A stretch of 64,000 nt of DNA from Pseudomonas yamanorum (GCF_013386765.1 NZ_JACARE010000037.1:21477-85476), one strand, 5' to 3'. Shown: positions 35,847 through 44,806, counted from the stretch's first letter. Notes: generated from the letters alone by a model not told the origin. Numbers and translations are program-made.

Positions 35847-36379
35847 TCGTCGATGCGCTCCTGCAGTTCGGTCCAGTCGGGCACGGTGAGGTCCGCCAGG
35901 TCGGGGATCATCAGACCGGAGCAATGGGCGGTGATGAACTCGGCGCGCTCTTTGGCCGTGGTGAGTTTTTTCATCACTTTGGTGGCGCGCAGGGCCGGCA
36001 TTTCCAGGGTCACTGCAGTCAGGGTGCGGCCGGCGGCGTTGAGCGGCAGCAGCAGTTTCACCTGCTCGGTGGTGGCCGAATCGCTGGGCTCGCGGGCTGC
36101 GTCCAGGAAGAACGAGGCCGGACGGGTCGACATGTCATGCACGTACTGGGCGATGGTCACGTAGTCCGGGCGCTTGAGCTGGTCGAGCTCTTTTTCCGAC
36201 AGGCCGGTGGCGAGTTTCGCCAGTTCAAAAAACTGGTCATCCTCGTCATCACCGGCCCGGACCAGCGCGTCTTTTTGCGCGGCGTAGTACAGCGGCTTGA
36301 GTTGCACCTGCTCGATTGTCGCGCCGGTGTCGGCGGTGATCGGGGACAGCAGGATGTGCAGCGGAGGCATCCAGGCCAT
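35798..36379 (-). CDS. Tail assembly chaperone, short form (P2 gpE-like position)
   Basis: 193 residues between the tube and tape measure genes, the place of P2 gpE and PA0624. It contains a DUF-type chaperone segment ATEQVKLLLPLNAAGRTLTAVTL and LRATKVMKKLTTAKERAEFI. AAGGAA precedes the ATG at 36379. A slippery T-TTT-TTA lies 43 bp before its stop. Confidence 0.85.
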   Translation of the reverse strand: MAWMPPLHILLSPITADTGATIEQVQLKPLYYAAQKDALVRAGDDEDDQFFELAKLATGLSEKELDQLKRPDYVTIAQYVHDMSTRPASFFLDAAREPSDSATTEQVKLLLPLNAAGRTLTAVTLEMPALRATKVMKKLTTAKERAEFITAHCSGLMIPDLADLTVPDWTELQERIDDFLNQPAAFFRSATST

Positions 36380-36442
36380 GAGTCAATTCCTTGGTCAAAC
36401 GTTGTTGAAAAGCACCGCACCTCTCGGGGCCAGCGCGATCAC

Positions 36443-36530
36443 TGTGGGAGCCGGGCTTGCCCGCGATGGCATCGCCTCGGTGCAATGGATACACCGAGTC
36501 GCCTGCATCGCAGGCAAGCCAGCTCCTACA
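36443..36530. repeat. REPIN-type inverted repeat inside the tailocin operon
   Basis: Arms TGTGGGAGCCGGGCTTGCCC.. (36443 on) and ..GGCAAGCCAGCTCCTACA (to 36530) are inverted relatives of the chromosomal elements at 9883 and 12016, here with several mismatches. It lies between the tube and chaperone genes. Confidence 0.75.
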
Positions 36531-36545
36531 GAAATCGCAAGGGGC

Positions 36546-37052
36546 TTACGGCATCAGCACCGCGCGGCGGGCATCACCGAGGATGTCGACGCCGTTGAGC
36601 ACGAATTTCTGGGTGCGCACGTCGATGTCGATCACCGGGATGCCGTTTTCCAGGCGGTTGTAGGTGCGGCAGGAGAACTCCAGGGTGATGGTGGGTTTAT
36701 CGCCCATCTTCACCGGTGCCTCGGTCAGCGTTTTCAGCTTGCCGCCGATGGTGTGATAGGTGAAGTAAGTCTTGCCGTCCTGGTCCTGACCGGCTTCGCG
36801 CACGTTCAGCAAAATGTCGTCGCCCAGGCGCACGCCCAGGGCAAGCATGATTTCCGGACCCGCGCCTTGCAGCTCCAGTGTGGCGTTGAGCACTTTGGCG
36901 CTCTTGGCCATTTCCTCGGCGATGAAGCGCCCGCCGGTCATGAGTTCCATATCGAAGTCAATCTTCGGCGGGGTGAAGGAATTGACGGTAGCCGACAACG
37001 GCAAGCCCTGAAGGGTGGCCGCAATGGCCTGTCTTACACGGTTGGTAAACAT
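36546..37052 (-). CDS. Major tail tube protein (P2 FII-like)
   Basis: 168 residues, the size of the R-pyocin tube PA0623. Opening MFTNRVRQAIAATLQGLPL, then the FII beta-barrel. The start overlaps the sheath stop (TAATG). Confidence 0.95.
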   Translation of the reverse strand: MFTNRVRQAIAATLQGLPLSATVNSFTPPKIDFDMELMTGGRFIAEEMAKSAKVLNATLELQGAGPEIMLALGVRLGDDILLNVREAGQDQDGKTYFTYHTIGGKLKTLTEAPVKMGDKPTITLEFSCRTYNRLENGIPVIDIDVRTQKFVLNGVDILGDARRAVLMP

Positions 37053-38218
37053 TAGAGAACGTCCTCCAGGAACTGCTCGATGATTTCATCGCGGGCGTTG
37101 AGTTGATAAATCATGTGTTCGTTCGGCGCGTAGCGGCCGTAGTCGATGACGATGAACCAGGTGCCGTTCTTGTACTTCTCGACACTGTTCAATTCCGGGT
37201 GCAGGTACACGCTGCCGCCGGGGATGGTCTCGTCGGCCACCAGGGTTTGCAGCCAGTCGTTGATGCGCTTCACCTCCTGGTCCATGAACGACTTGGTGAG
37301 GTTCTTGGCCATGGCTTTCTGGCCGGCCTTGACCAGCTTGCGGCTGATCGCATCTTCAAGGCCCACGTAGCTGATGAACTTGCCGGTGATGGAACGGTTA
37401 CCCAGCAGCGAGAAACCGCCGAGGATGGTGCGGGCGTAGTAGCTCACGCCGTAGCGGTTGAGCAGGTCGCCTTCGGTGGAGGTGTCGAGGATGTTGTACT
37501 CAACCACGCGGGAAACGTCTTCGGCGAAGGTCACCTGATTGCCCGGGCTTTCCCACTGCTTGACCTTGGCCAGTGCCGCGATGGCAAGGGACGATGGCGC
37601 CAGGAACACGTTTTTCTTCGCGGCCTTGGAGTACACCGACGGCATGTTGTGCACCAGCAGGCAACGGTCGAAACCGAGATCGGCGCCGCCCAGTTCGCCG
37701 CTGTAGGTCACCTGGTCGGCGACGGTTGCGTCCTTGCCATCCAGCACCACACGGGCCTTGATGCGCTTGCCAAAGGAAGCGAATTCGCCGGCCACGGCCT
37801 TGGTGCCGGTGAAGCCAGGGGCGCCGATGATGGTCAGGTCTTCGGGGACGCTGGCCAGGGCGGCGAGGCCCAGTTTGCGCCCGGTTACCGGCTCTTCACC
37901 GCCGATTACGTTATTGAGGGTATCGGCCGGGGTGGTGCCCTCGTCGACGATCACCACGTAGACCGGCACCTTGACCACTTTGAGGATCTGGTACACGGCG
38001 TGGAACAGCGTGCCGGTCTCGGCGCCGGTGGGATCCAGCAGCGCCTGGGTGGTGAAGCTGTTGATGCGGAACGGGGCGTTTTTCGGGATCGACGCATGGG
38101 CGTTGGGGGCAGTGCCCACCAGGCCGATGACGTTATCGCCCAGGCCACCCATGGCCTCGGGGGATTCGGTGGCGTTCACGGTGATGCCGTTGTGTTCGAA
38201 GTTCAAAACCTCAGCCAT
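37052..38218 (-). CDS. Contractile tail sheath protein (P2 FI-like)
   Basis: 388 residues, close to the R-pyocin sheath PA0622. N-terminal strand arm NFEHNGITVNATESPEAM and the C-terminal block VKRINDWLQTLVADETIPGG..FIVIDYGRYAPNEHMIYQL are typical FI features. Makes the first particle contractile (R-type). Confidence 0.96.
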   Translation of the reverse strand: MAEVLNFEHNGITVNATESPEAMGGLGDNVIGLVGTAPNAHASIPKNAPFRINSFTTQALLDPTGAETGTLFHAVYQILKVVKVPVYVVIVDEGTTPADTLNNVIGGEEPVTGRKLGLAALASVPEDLTIIGAPGFTGTKAVAGEFASFGKRIKARVVLDGKDATVADQVTYSGELGGADLGFDRCLLVHNMPSVYSKAAKKNVFLAPSSLAIAALAKVKQWESPGNQVTFAEDVSRVVEYNILDTSTEGDLLNRYGVSYYARTILGGFSLLGNRSITGKFISYVGLEDAISRKLVKAGQKAMAKNLTKSFMDQEVKRINDWLQTLVADETIPGGSVYLHPELNSVEKYKNGTWFIVIDYGRYAPNEHMIYQLNARDEIIEQFLEDVL

Positions 38219-38220
38219 GA

Positions 38221-38394
38221 TCAGTCAGCCTTCTTCGGGGTGGAGTTGAGGACGCTGGTCAGTTCCAGGCGGCCAGCGGTGCGCAGGGCGGATGCTTCGA
38301 CGTCCAGCAGGTCGAGTTCCTCGCCGGCGGTAGACCAGTGGCCGTTGCCGGTGGGGAATGGAATGAGGACGGTGTAGGTTTGGCGATTGGCCAT
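38221..38394 (-). CDS. Small tailocin protein before the sheath gene
   Basis: 57 residues starting MANRQTYTVLIPFPTGNGHW; 2 bp before the sheath start and preceded by GGAG. It is placed like the short ORF seen upstream of sheath genes in R-tailocins. Function unknown. Confidence 0.7.
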   Translation of the reverse strand: MANRQTYTVLIPFPTGNGHWSTAGEELDLLDVEASALRTAGRLELTSVLNSTPKKAD

Positions 38395-38410
38395 AGGTGG
38401 ATCTCCAGGC

Positions 38411-38436
38411 GAAAAAAAAACCGCCAAGGCGGTTTT
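38411..38436 (-). terminator. terminator after the fibre-chaperone pair
   Basis: On the minus strand AAAACCGCCTTGGCGGTTTT continues into a run of T (nine in all). It separates baseplate/fibre genes from the sheath/tube genes, so full expression needs read-through or an internal promoter. Confidence 0.85.
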
Positions 38437-38493
38437 GTGTGACTGTCACGAGAATGGAACATGGGGCCGTTAGGCGATCTGCTAACGCTCTTT

Positions 38494-39129
38494 TTAAGGA
38501 AGTGCTAGTTGTGGTAATTCAGAAACGAGATCTTGCGGACTGAACACCTCGCGCGTCTCCTGCTCGACGGCATCAAACTGCTCATAGCAGTAAGCCCAGC
38601 ACAGCGACCGCCAGGAACGGAAGGCCTGGCCCTGAGCCTGAAAGCGCGGTACTGCCGGCTCATCGGCATAGCTAATCGCATTCTTGATATCGTCATATCC
38701 TGCGGACTTGGCCGTCTGATCCAGAAACGCCCGAACTACCGCAACACACTCAAGCTTGCGCTGTTCCCACGTCAATTCGGGCGGTTCCAAAATAATGGGG
38801 CGATTACCATCGGCCCCGATCACTTTGCCAGAGGCTTGAGCTGCGAAAAGTGCTTGGTACTCTTCAAGACTGACTTCCCGCAGCTCTCCTGCGAGCGGCA
38901 GGCAGCAGTCCGGATTTGCCACTTCAATCAAGGGTGGTTCTGCCGTGACATCTGCAATGCCAACGGTAGGCCGTTGCGCTTCAGGGGCGTTGGGATCAAC
39001 TTCCCAAGCGGGATCCGGAATGTTGACCATAGGCCTTTCCCACGTCGGATCGGGGATCCGAAGTGTCCGCTCGCCATGGGCTCGGGTATCGTAAAAACCT
39101 AATGTTTGGGCATGAAAGAAAATCGTCAT
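38494..39129 (-). CDS. Tail fibre assembly chaperone (P2-like tailocin)
   Basis: 211 residues, equivalent in place to PA0621. The N-terminus MTIFFHAQTLGFYDTRAHG and three IPDPxWE/ANPDC-type segments are followed by a helical C-terminus (LTWEQRKLECVAVVRAFLDQTAKSAGYDDI). It begins 2 bp after the fibre stop, as expected of the dedicated fibre chaperone. Confidence 0.85.
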   Translation of the reverse strand: MTIFFHAQTLGFYDTRAHGERTLRIPDPTWERPMVNIPDPAWEVDPNAPEAQRPTVGIADVTAEPPLIEVANPDCCLPLAGELREVSLEEYQALFAAQASGKVIGADGNRPIILEPPELTWEQRKLECVAVVRAFLDQTAKSAGYDDIKNAISYADEPAVPRFQAQGQAFRSWRSLCWAYCYEQFDAVEQETREVFSPQDLVSELPQLALP

Positions 39130-39131
39130 AG

Positions 39132-41255
39132 TCAGTAGCCTGTGGCTTCCCAGTAAATATCATCAGGTGAGTTGAACGGCCCGGAAATAACCGAAAACTG
39201 CGTATTGCTGACGATCAAGGTATTAGTGCCCGTTGCGGCATCGGAGTAAAAGAGACTCGTCCGGCTTGCAACAAGCGATGCACACCGATTGGGGAACGCG
39301 ATAGGAAAACTGCGATGGGTGACGGTATCCGAAGCGCCCAAGGTAATTCCCCACTGCTTGATCATTCCCGTCTGGGCACACTTCCACCAACCATTGGGCC
39401 CAAGTGAGGCCGTATTTTTAAGCACGGCTCCCGGCACGTCGGCTGTGGCCGGCGGCAGGTTTGTCATGCCAGCGGCGTTGCCGCTGTAGATGCCTGAGAT
39501 CGACAAATGCCCCCCTTCGGTAAGGGTCATGGCGTTATTCGTGCCGCCCACATGAGTGACGACCTGTGGCGGCGAGGTGCTGGTTCCGCCGGAATAAGCC
39601 TCCATTGCCGCTAGGTGTCGCTCATTCCAGCACGTTGCCCGCCACACCAGGTATGCCAAGTAGTTTGCCGGCGCATTGATCTGCACAGCCGGAGAGCGGC
39701 CTCGCCATGCGACAAATCCCCCGCCCATGTCAGGTAGCTCAAAGCTGGCGGTGCCTGACATCAAGCCACCCGTGGTGGGTAACTTGGAGTTGTCGGAAAT
39801 CGCGATGTTGGCCGTGCCATCGAATGACACACCATTGATTTGGCGTGGAGTCGCCAGCCGGGAGGTTGTTCCGGAGTTTCCGGACACATCAATATTGTAG
39901 GAACCTTGCAGTCGTGCAGCAGGTACGGTCCCCTGAGTCAGGGCGTTCGCGTTAAGGTTTAGGAGTTGGCTACCCTCGCCGAGGTAGGCGCCCTTGATGG
40001 TCAAGTTACCTTGGCCTTCAAATAGGAAAGCGCTCGGCACAGCCCCCATATGAAGTGCTACTACCGGGAGCGAGGTCGAAGTACCACCAGAGTAAACATC
40101 CATGGACGCCAGATGACGTTCCCCCCACATCGTCCCCTTCCAAATAGAGTAACTATACGAGTTGATCGGACAGTTAATCTGGAGGGCGGGGATACGTTTT
40201 TGCCAATCGACAAAAGCCCCTCCCATGCCAGAAAACTCTGCGCTGATTGCGCCAGTCATAGTTCCGCCTTTTAGGGGCAACTTCGACTCATCGGTCAGTT
40301 TCCCGAACATCGACGCAATTTCATCTTTCGTATAGGCATCCCTGATGCCCATCTCAGCCAACGTTCCAGGGTTCGTGCCGCCTATGGTTCGACCATATTT
40401 GTCGACAGTCAGGACTTTGTAGGTGCCCGCCTGAACACCACTCCTTCCCGCCAGCATCTCGAATGCCAGCGGGGTGGAGCCCAACGCGATAACCCCTTTG
40501 CTGACCGACTGCCACAAAGAGCCTCCATAGGCAGCGCCCTCTTCAACAATGACGCTAAGTCCAGGAGAGACTCTTTGACTGGAGCTGGCATCCATCGAGC
40601 GCGACCAGGCACTATTGGCAACAATATAAATACCGTTGTCCTTCGCCAACGTCTGACCTGCGACCAGTACGCGTTGGCCAGCAATCACTGCAACCCCATC
40701 GATTTGCTGCGCGCCACTCAAGACGATATTTGCCGTAGCCGCCACACGAACCGACTGCTTGCTATCAAGCTTGGCCAGCTCGTCGCCGAGATAATCAACA
40801 ACCCACGCCCGAGTTGCCTTGACGACGGTGTCATCAATCAACAATGTCACCAGGGACGCATTACTCGTTTCGAAAATCGAGCGGATGTAAAACTCTTTGC
40901 CCGACCCAGATGTCGCCAGTACGGGTTTGAACGACTCCGGGTACTTGACGATGGCGTACAACACGCCGTTATCGGTCCAGATACCCGCCTCGCGCACATA
41001 CCACCCACCGACATCAGACGGAATCGTCACCTCTGCCAGGAGCCAGCTGGGATTTTTCTCGTCTTGGAAAAGGGCATTCAATGGCCCCCTCCATACCTCG
41101 CGCTTCAATGCTTTGGCGGTCGCATCCGGGTTATAGACAGCGCCGTTGCCATCACCAACCGAAATTTGTGCAAGCTTGATCGGAAGCCCAGCGGCCTTGC
41201 AGGCAGTTTCGTAGGCAATTCCATCATTGGTAAGAAGAGTATAAAAGTCGGCCAT
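39132..41255 (-). CDS. Tail fibre of the P2-like tailocin
   Basis: 707 residues. The N-terminal ~150 residues form the DUF3751 'tail-collar fibre' domain that docks on the baseplate (MADFYTLLTNDGIAYETACKAAG). Two homologous modules of about 95 residues lie in the C-terminal half, each with the core MGGxFVxW..PA.QIN..ERHLA.M..YSGGTSTS, and a final domain SLGPNGWWKCAQTGMIKQWG.. resembles gp37/gp53-type fibre tips. The start directly abuts the gpI stop. This is the killing-spectrum determinant, equivalent to PA0620. Confidence 0.92.
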   Translation of the reverse strand: MADFYTLLTNDGIAYETACKAAGLPIKLAQISVGDGNGAVYNPDATAKALKREVWRGPLNALFQDEKNPSWLLAEVTIPSDVGGWYVREAGIWTDNGVLYAIVKYPESFKPVLATSGSGKEFYIRSIFETSNASLVTLLIDDTVVKATRAWVVDYLGDELAKLDSKQSVRVAATANIVLSGAQQIDGVAVIAGQRVLVAGQTLAKDNGIYIVANSAWSRSMDASSSQRVSPGLSVIVEEGAAYGGSLWQSVSKGVIALGSTPLAFEMLAGRSGVQAGTYKVLTVDKYGRTIGGTNPGTLAEMGIRDAYTKDEIASMFGKLTDESKLPLKGGTMTGAISAEFSGMGGAFVDWQKRIPALQINCPINSYSYSIWKGTMWGERHLASMDVYSGGTSTSLPVVALHMGAVPSAFLFEGQGNLTIKGAYLGEGSQLLNLNANALTQGTVPAARLQGSYNIDVSGNSGTTSRLATPRQINGVSFDGTANIAISDNSKLPTTGGLMSGTASFELPDMGGGFVAWRGRSPAVQINAPANYLAYLVWRATCWNERHLAAMEAYSGGTSTSPPQVVTHVGGTNNAMTLTEGGHLSISGIYSGNAAGMTNLPPATADVPGAVLKNTASLGPNGWWKCAQTGMIKQWGITLGASDTVTHRSFPIAFPNRCASLVASRTSLFYSDAATGTNTLIVSNTQFSVISGPFNSPDDIYWEATGY

Positions 41256-41885
41256 TTAGAACCTCTGAGGATAAATAGTGAGCGTCTCGACGCTATAAAG
41301 GCCGGCGGCAGAGAATGCGTTGCCGGCGGCTTTCAGTCCGTCGATAACAATCGGATGGACAATGGTAAGTTCGCCACATACCGTCGCGGCGGCGATGGAA
41401 TGGGTACCAAATGCGCTCAATCCCACAGAGACCGACAGGATGTCGCGTTCGCTTTTTGCAGCGGCTAATCGCTGGTCCAGTCGAGCGTCCATTTCTTCGC
41501 TGTAAGCCAGGCTTGTGAACGCTCTCACTGAGAAGCTGTAAGGCGCACCGATTGGCGTTTGCTCGTACCACGAGCGAACCTGCGGGACCAACTGCAGGCC
41601 TGTAGCGGCGTTTTCCAGCGCTTTCCGTGTACCGGACTGGCGAGCGATCGGCCAAGCGAGCTTCACCGTGCCCCTCTTTTCAGCCTCAGGAGCACTGGAA
41701 CTCCATTCAGTAACACCACGATCTGCCGCCAGGTACGGTAAGAAGTCCACTGGTGTTAGCAGCGGGTTCATCAAGGCGGGAAAGGGTGGCATTACCCGGT
41801 CGAGCAACTGCCCGAAACCCATGTCCAGCGCCTTCTCCAACGGAGAACTGTTGGCAGGCAGCAAACTGCCTTTTGGCTCACTCAT
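41256..41885 (-). CDS. Tail protein I (P2 gpI-like)
   Basis: 209 residues starting MSEPKGSLLPANSSPLEKALDMG; gpI family block FLPYLAADRGVTEWSS..SGTRKALENA. Equivalent to PA0619. The ATG at 41885 overlaps the gpJ stop (ATGA); the frame extends to 41918 without a better start. Confidence 0.93.
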   Translation of the reverse strand: MSEPKGSLLPANSSPLEKALDMGFGQLLDRVMPPFPALMNPLLTPVDFLPYLAADRGVTEWSSSAPEAEKRGTVKLAWPIARQSGTRKALENAATGLQLVPQVRSWYEQTPIGAPYSFSVRAFTSLAYSEEMDARLDQRLAAAKSERDILSVSVGLSAFGTHSIAAATVCGELTIVHPIVIDGLKAAGNAFSAAGLYSVETLTIYPQRF

Positions 41886-42877
41886 AGCGTGCGCACCTCC
41901 ACCTCGACACCCGTGCAATACGGCGCCTGAAACGCCGTGGTGACGATCGGTTCCAGCGGTTCAAGGATTTGCAGTTGCGCAGCGCCCGCCGAGTGGATGG
42001 CGTAGTCGATCCAGCTCGGGTCCACCCGCCCTTCCAGGCGATGACAAGACTCGGCGTAGGTTTGCAGCAGCTGCTGCGCGGCCACTTGGGTCAGCCCGGA
42101 GTCCGGGCCGGCGTTGATCTTGGCCACCACGCGAATTTTGTAACGTAGGATCTGTGCACCCTGCACCGTGACAAGATCCGTTTCCGGCCGCACATCAGGC
42201 CGGGCGAAATGCCGGCGCACACCGTCAAGCAGATCAGCAGGTGGCGTGCCATCCCCGTCTCGGGCCAAGACCGTCACCATCACTTCACCCGGTGCAGTTC
42301 GGCGGCCGTTGCCATCCTTGACCCGAGCCGCGTAGCCGTCCGGGTCGAAGGTATAAGTGACCGTCACCACCCCGGGCGTGGCGCTTTGTACTTTCACTGA
42401 CGGACGCTCACCCAGGGTGAAAACCTCCCGGCGATACTGCATCCGCGAGCCCGCCGCCGGAGCGTGAGGCGCGAGGTAATAACGCAGGCGGGCGTCATCG
42501 TCGCTTTCCAGCGTCGGCGGCACGGGCGGGAAAGCCGCCGGATCGCCGGGATCAAGCACCTGGCGCTCCAGGCCCATGTCGGCAAGCCGCGCATCGAGGT
42601 TGCTGCCGGTGGCCCACCACGCCAGCATCTGCTTGATTCGGGCGTTGTATTGGCGCTCGTGGGTTTGCAAGCGAACGCAAAAGGCCTCCAGTGCCAACGT
42701 CAACAGCTCGCTTTCATTCTCAAGGCTGACCTTGAGCTTGGCCGCATTTTCCGGCGCTCGGGTGGCGACGTAATCCACGACAAACGCCTTGAACTCCGCC
42801 AACAGCGGTTCGAACTCATCGACGGCAATGATCGCCGGCTCGGCCAACTGGTTCTGGCCGGGTATCAGCATGCTCAT
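41882..42877 (-). CDS. Baseplate wedge protein J (P2 gpJ-like)
   Basis: 331 residues, baseplate_J family (DEFEPLLAEFKAFVVDYVATRAPE.. WATGSNLDARLADMGLERQV). Equivalent to PA0618; its start overlaps the gpW stop (ATGA). Confidence 0.94.
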   Translation of the reverse strand: MSMLIPGQNQLAEPAIIAVDEFEPLLAEFKAFVVDYVATRAPENAAKLKVSLENESELLTLALEAFCVRLQTHERQYNARIKQMLAWWATGSNLDARLADMGLERQVLDPGDPAAFPPVPPTLESDDDARLRYYLAPHAPAAGSRMQYRREVFTLGERPSVKVQSATPGVVTVTYTFDPDGYAARVKDGNGRRTAPGEVMVTVLARDGDGTPPADLLDGVRRHFARPDVRPETDLVTVQGAQILRYKIRVVAKINAGPDSGLTQVAAQQLLQTYAESCHRLEGRVDPSWIDYAIHSAGAAQLQILEPLEPIVTTAFQAPYCTGVEVEVRTL

Positions 42878-43206
42878 GTCACCACCTCGAAGGATTGTTT
42901 GCGGTTTTTCCAGGTGCCGGCGAAGCGCAAGAGCAGGCCCGCGCCCTGGCGGTTGGCGACGATGACTTGCGGCTCGAAGTCGGCGATGCCGTTCTGTGGG
43001 TTGTAGAACGCTTGGGCGGCATGGCTCTGGGCGAGAATCAGCAGGTCGTCGCCGAGGTTCTGCCCGAGCAGTTGCGGGATCATCGAGCCGTACAGCGGGC
43101 GCTTCTGGCGGGTGCCCAAGGGTGTGGTCAACGCTCGGGTGGCGCGCTGTACGAATTGCAGCCAGTCATCGACGGCCGCCCCGGTGTTCCGATCGATTCC
43201 AATCAT
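42874..43206 (-). CDS. Baseplate wedge protein W (P2 gpW/gp25-like)
   Basis: 110 residues of the GPW/gp25 family (MIGIDRNTGAAVDDWLQFVQ.. LTTPLGTRQKRPLYGS), equivalent to PA0617. It nucleates sheath assembly on the baseplate. Confidence 0.95.
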   Translation of the reverse strand: MIGIDRNTGAAVDDWLQFVQRATRALTTPLGTRQKRPLYGSMIPQLLGQNLGDDLLILAQSHAAQAFYNPQNGIADFEPQVIVANRQGAGLLLRFAGTWKNRKQSFEVVT

Positions 43207-43218
43207 GGGATGTCCTTG

Positions 43219-43827
43219 TCAGGGGCTGATGACCCGGCCCTGGTGGTCCACCACCGGGCCGCTGAAGTGCGCGCCGCCAGCATCCAGCAACAGGCTGGTG
43301 CCGCCGACTTGCAGGGTGATGCTCTGGGCGCTCATCGTCAGGCTGGCGGCGCCGACCTTGAGGTCGACCTGTTCGCGGGAGCCGACAAGCGTGGTAGGGC
43401 CATTGACCCAGTTGAAGGTATGACTGGCGTCGTCATAGTCGGTTTGCGTGCCGTCCTGATGGCGGCGCCGGGTCAGCGTCGGGACGCTGGAGACCGGCGG
43501 AAAACGGTCGCTGTTCAAGCCGAACAACGCCACCGATTGCGCCCCGCCCTCCCCGCCGCCGTAGTTGAGCAACAAGCACTGCTCGCCCACGGAAGGGAGG
43601 CGGGTTTCGGTTTGCTCTCCGGCACTGGGGTTGAAAAAACGAATCGCCGGGGTGAGCAAGTCGCCGTGGCTGACCTTGCAGGTATTACTGGCGGCGTCGA
43701 CCTCCTGGCACACGCCGATGCGGCAGAAACTTTCGGCGCGGCGATAGAGGTCTTCGAGTTGGGATTCCATTTCTGCCAGGCGCTCGATGATCGGGCCCAG
43801 TTGCATGCGTAACAGCGCGTCGAACAT
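43219..43827 (-). CDS. Baseplate spike protein V (P2 gpV-like)
   Basis: 202 residues: helical N-terminus (LLRMQLGPIIERLAEMESQLEDLYRR), OB fold, then a beta-helix with DASHTFNWVNGPTTLVGS and ending GGAHFSGPVVDHQGRVISP. Equivalent to PA0616. No HxH is visible at the C-terminus, in contrast to the Mu-type spike in this locus. Confidence 0.93.
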   Translation of the reverse strand: MFDALLRMQLGPIIERLAEMESQLEDLYRRAESFCRIGVCQEVDAASNTCKVSHGDLLTPAIRFFNPSAGEQTETRLPSVGEQCLLLNYGGGEGGAQSVALFGLNSDRFPPVSSVPTLTRRRHQDGTQTDYDDASHTFNWVNGPTTLVGSREQVDLKVGAASLTMSAQSITLQVGGTSLLLDAGGAHFSGPVVDHQGRVISP

Positions 43828-43830
43828 GGG

Positions 43831-44346
43831 CTACTCCGCCAGGGGTTTGTATTGGTCGGGGTCGTCGATGTCCGTGACTTCCCAGGTGCAGGCAAACAGA
43901 GGCTTGCCGGTGGGATCGTTGAGCAACGGCGGTCCGATATAGAGGGTTTGGGTGAAGGTGACAGCCCAGGTGTCGTAGTCCGTTTCTGCGGTGGCCCGTA
44001 TTGAGGGTGCAGCGACGATATTGATGGGCAAATCGCATTGCGCCTGCGGCAGGTTCCAGCGGTTATCCAGCACCAGGTCCATCAGTTGGCTGGCCAGGTC
44101 GCAGGCATCAAACGGCAATGCACCCGGAGCGACCATGGCCTTGAGTGAAATCCCCAGGGCATGGGCCTTGCGCCCTTCACGGGAGCGGATACCCGGGCCA
44201 TTGCCTTCGACGGTGATCAACACACCGGTGTTATCCCCGGGGCCCTGAAAATCCTGGTGATTGCCGACCTTCAGGTCCGGAAAGGCAATATGCAGCGCCT
44301 CGCTGATGGCCTGGGGGAGTTGGGAAGGTTTTTCGATGAGGGTCAT
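43831..44346 (-). CDS. Conserved R-tailocin protein (PA0615-like)
   Basis: 171 residues, 3 bp before gpV, in the place of PA0615. The layout, with an N-terminal helix and a C-terminal strand series TDYDTWAVTFTQTLYIG, recalls phage tail terminator proteins such as gp37/gpU folds, so a tube-capping role is possible (inference). Function not shown. Confidence 0.75.
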   Translation of the reverse strand: MTLIEKPSQLPQAISEALHIAFPDLKVGNHQDFQGPGDNTGVLITVEGNGPGIRSREGRKAHALGISLKAMVAPGALPFDACDLASQLMDLVLDNRWNLPQAQCDLPINIVAAPSIRATAETDYDTWAVTFTQTLYIGPPLLNDPTGKPLFACTWEVTDIDDPDQYKPLAE

Positions 44347-44368
44347 TTAAGTAGCGTCCTTGCAACGG

Positions 44369-44707
44369 TTACTGCGGGTCCTGACGGGTGCCTTCGTTGA
44401 CGCCAATCCGCTTGGCTGCCCACCGTTCATAAAGGCCGATGGCCACGTCGGCGCCGGCCATGGCGGTCAGGCAACCAATGGCGCCGGCCGTCCAGATCGA
44501 CATGCCGGCGGCGTAGCACAGCATCAGGGCTGATACCCCGCACACCATGCAGGCCCCGGAACGCAGGGCCAGGCGCCGCAACAGCGACCAACCACGGGCG
44601 CCTTCCTTGTCGGCGCGCCACATTTCGCCGGAAACACCGCCGATCAGGGCCAGTACGATCACCAGCCAGATAGGCATTTCCGCTAACGCTTGCTGCTCGT
44701 TTGTCAT
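44369..44707 (-). CDS. Tailocin holin (PA0614-like)
   Basis: 112 residues with three predicted membrane helices (about 11-27, 49-68, 71-92), charged loops and a polar C-terminus, as in the class I-type holin of the R-pyocin locus. First gene of the lytic operon; its endolysin and spanins lie about 23 kb downstream, after both tail sets. GGAGGCGTGAC precedes the ATG. Confidence 0.85.
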   Translation of the reverse strand: MTNEQQALAEMPIWLVIVLALIGGVSGEMWRADKEGARGWSLLRRLALRSGACMVCGVSALMLCYAAGMSIWTAGAIGCLTAMAGADVAIGLYERWAAKRIGVNEGTRQDPQ

Positions 44708-44780
44708 GTCACGCCTCCTGGCTGAGCATTACCGGCGCAGTGCCGGGTTTTGGGTAATTCCATTTATAGGTAGGCATTCC

Positions 44781-44806
44781 AAAAAGCCCGGCTGCCCGGG
44801 CTTTTC
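44781..44806 (-). terminator. intrinsic terminator in the leader of the tailocin operon
   Basis: On the minus strand AAAAGCCCGG-GCAG-CCGGGCTTTTT, about 75 bp before the holin start and about 340 bp after the predicted promoter. A terminator between the promoter and the first structural gene suggests attenuation or antitermination. Confidence 0.75.
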
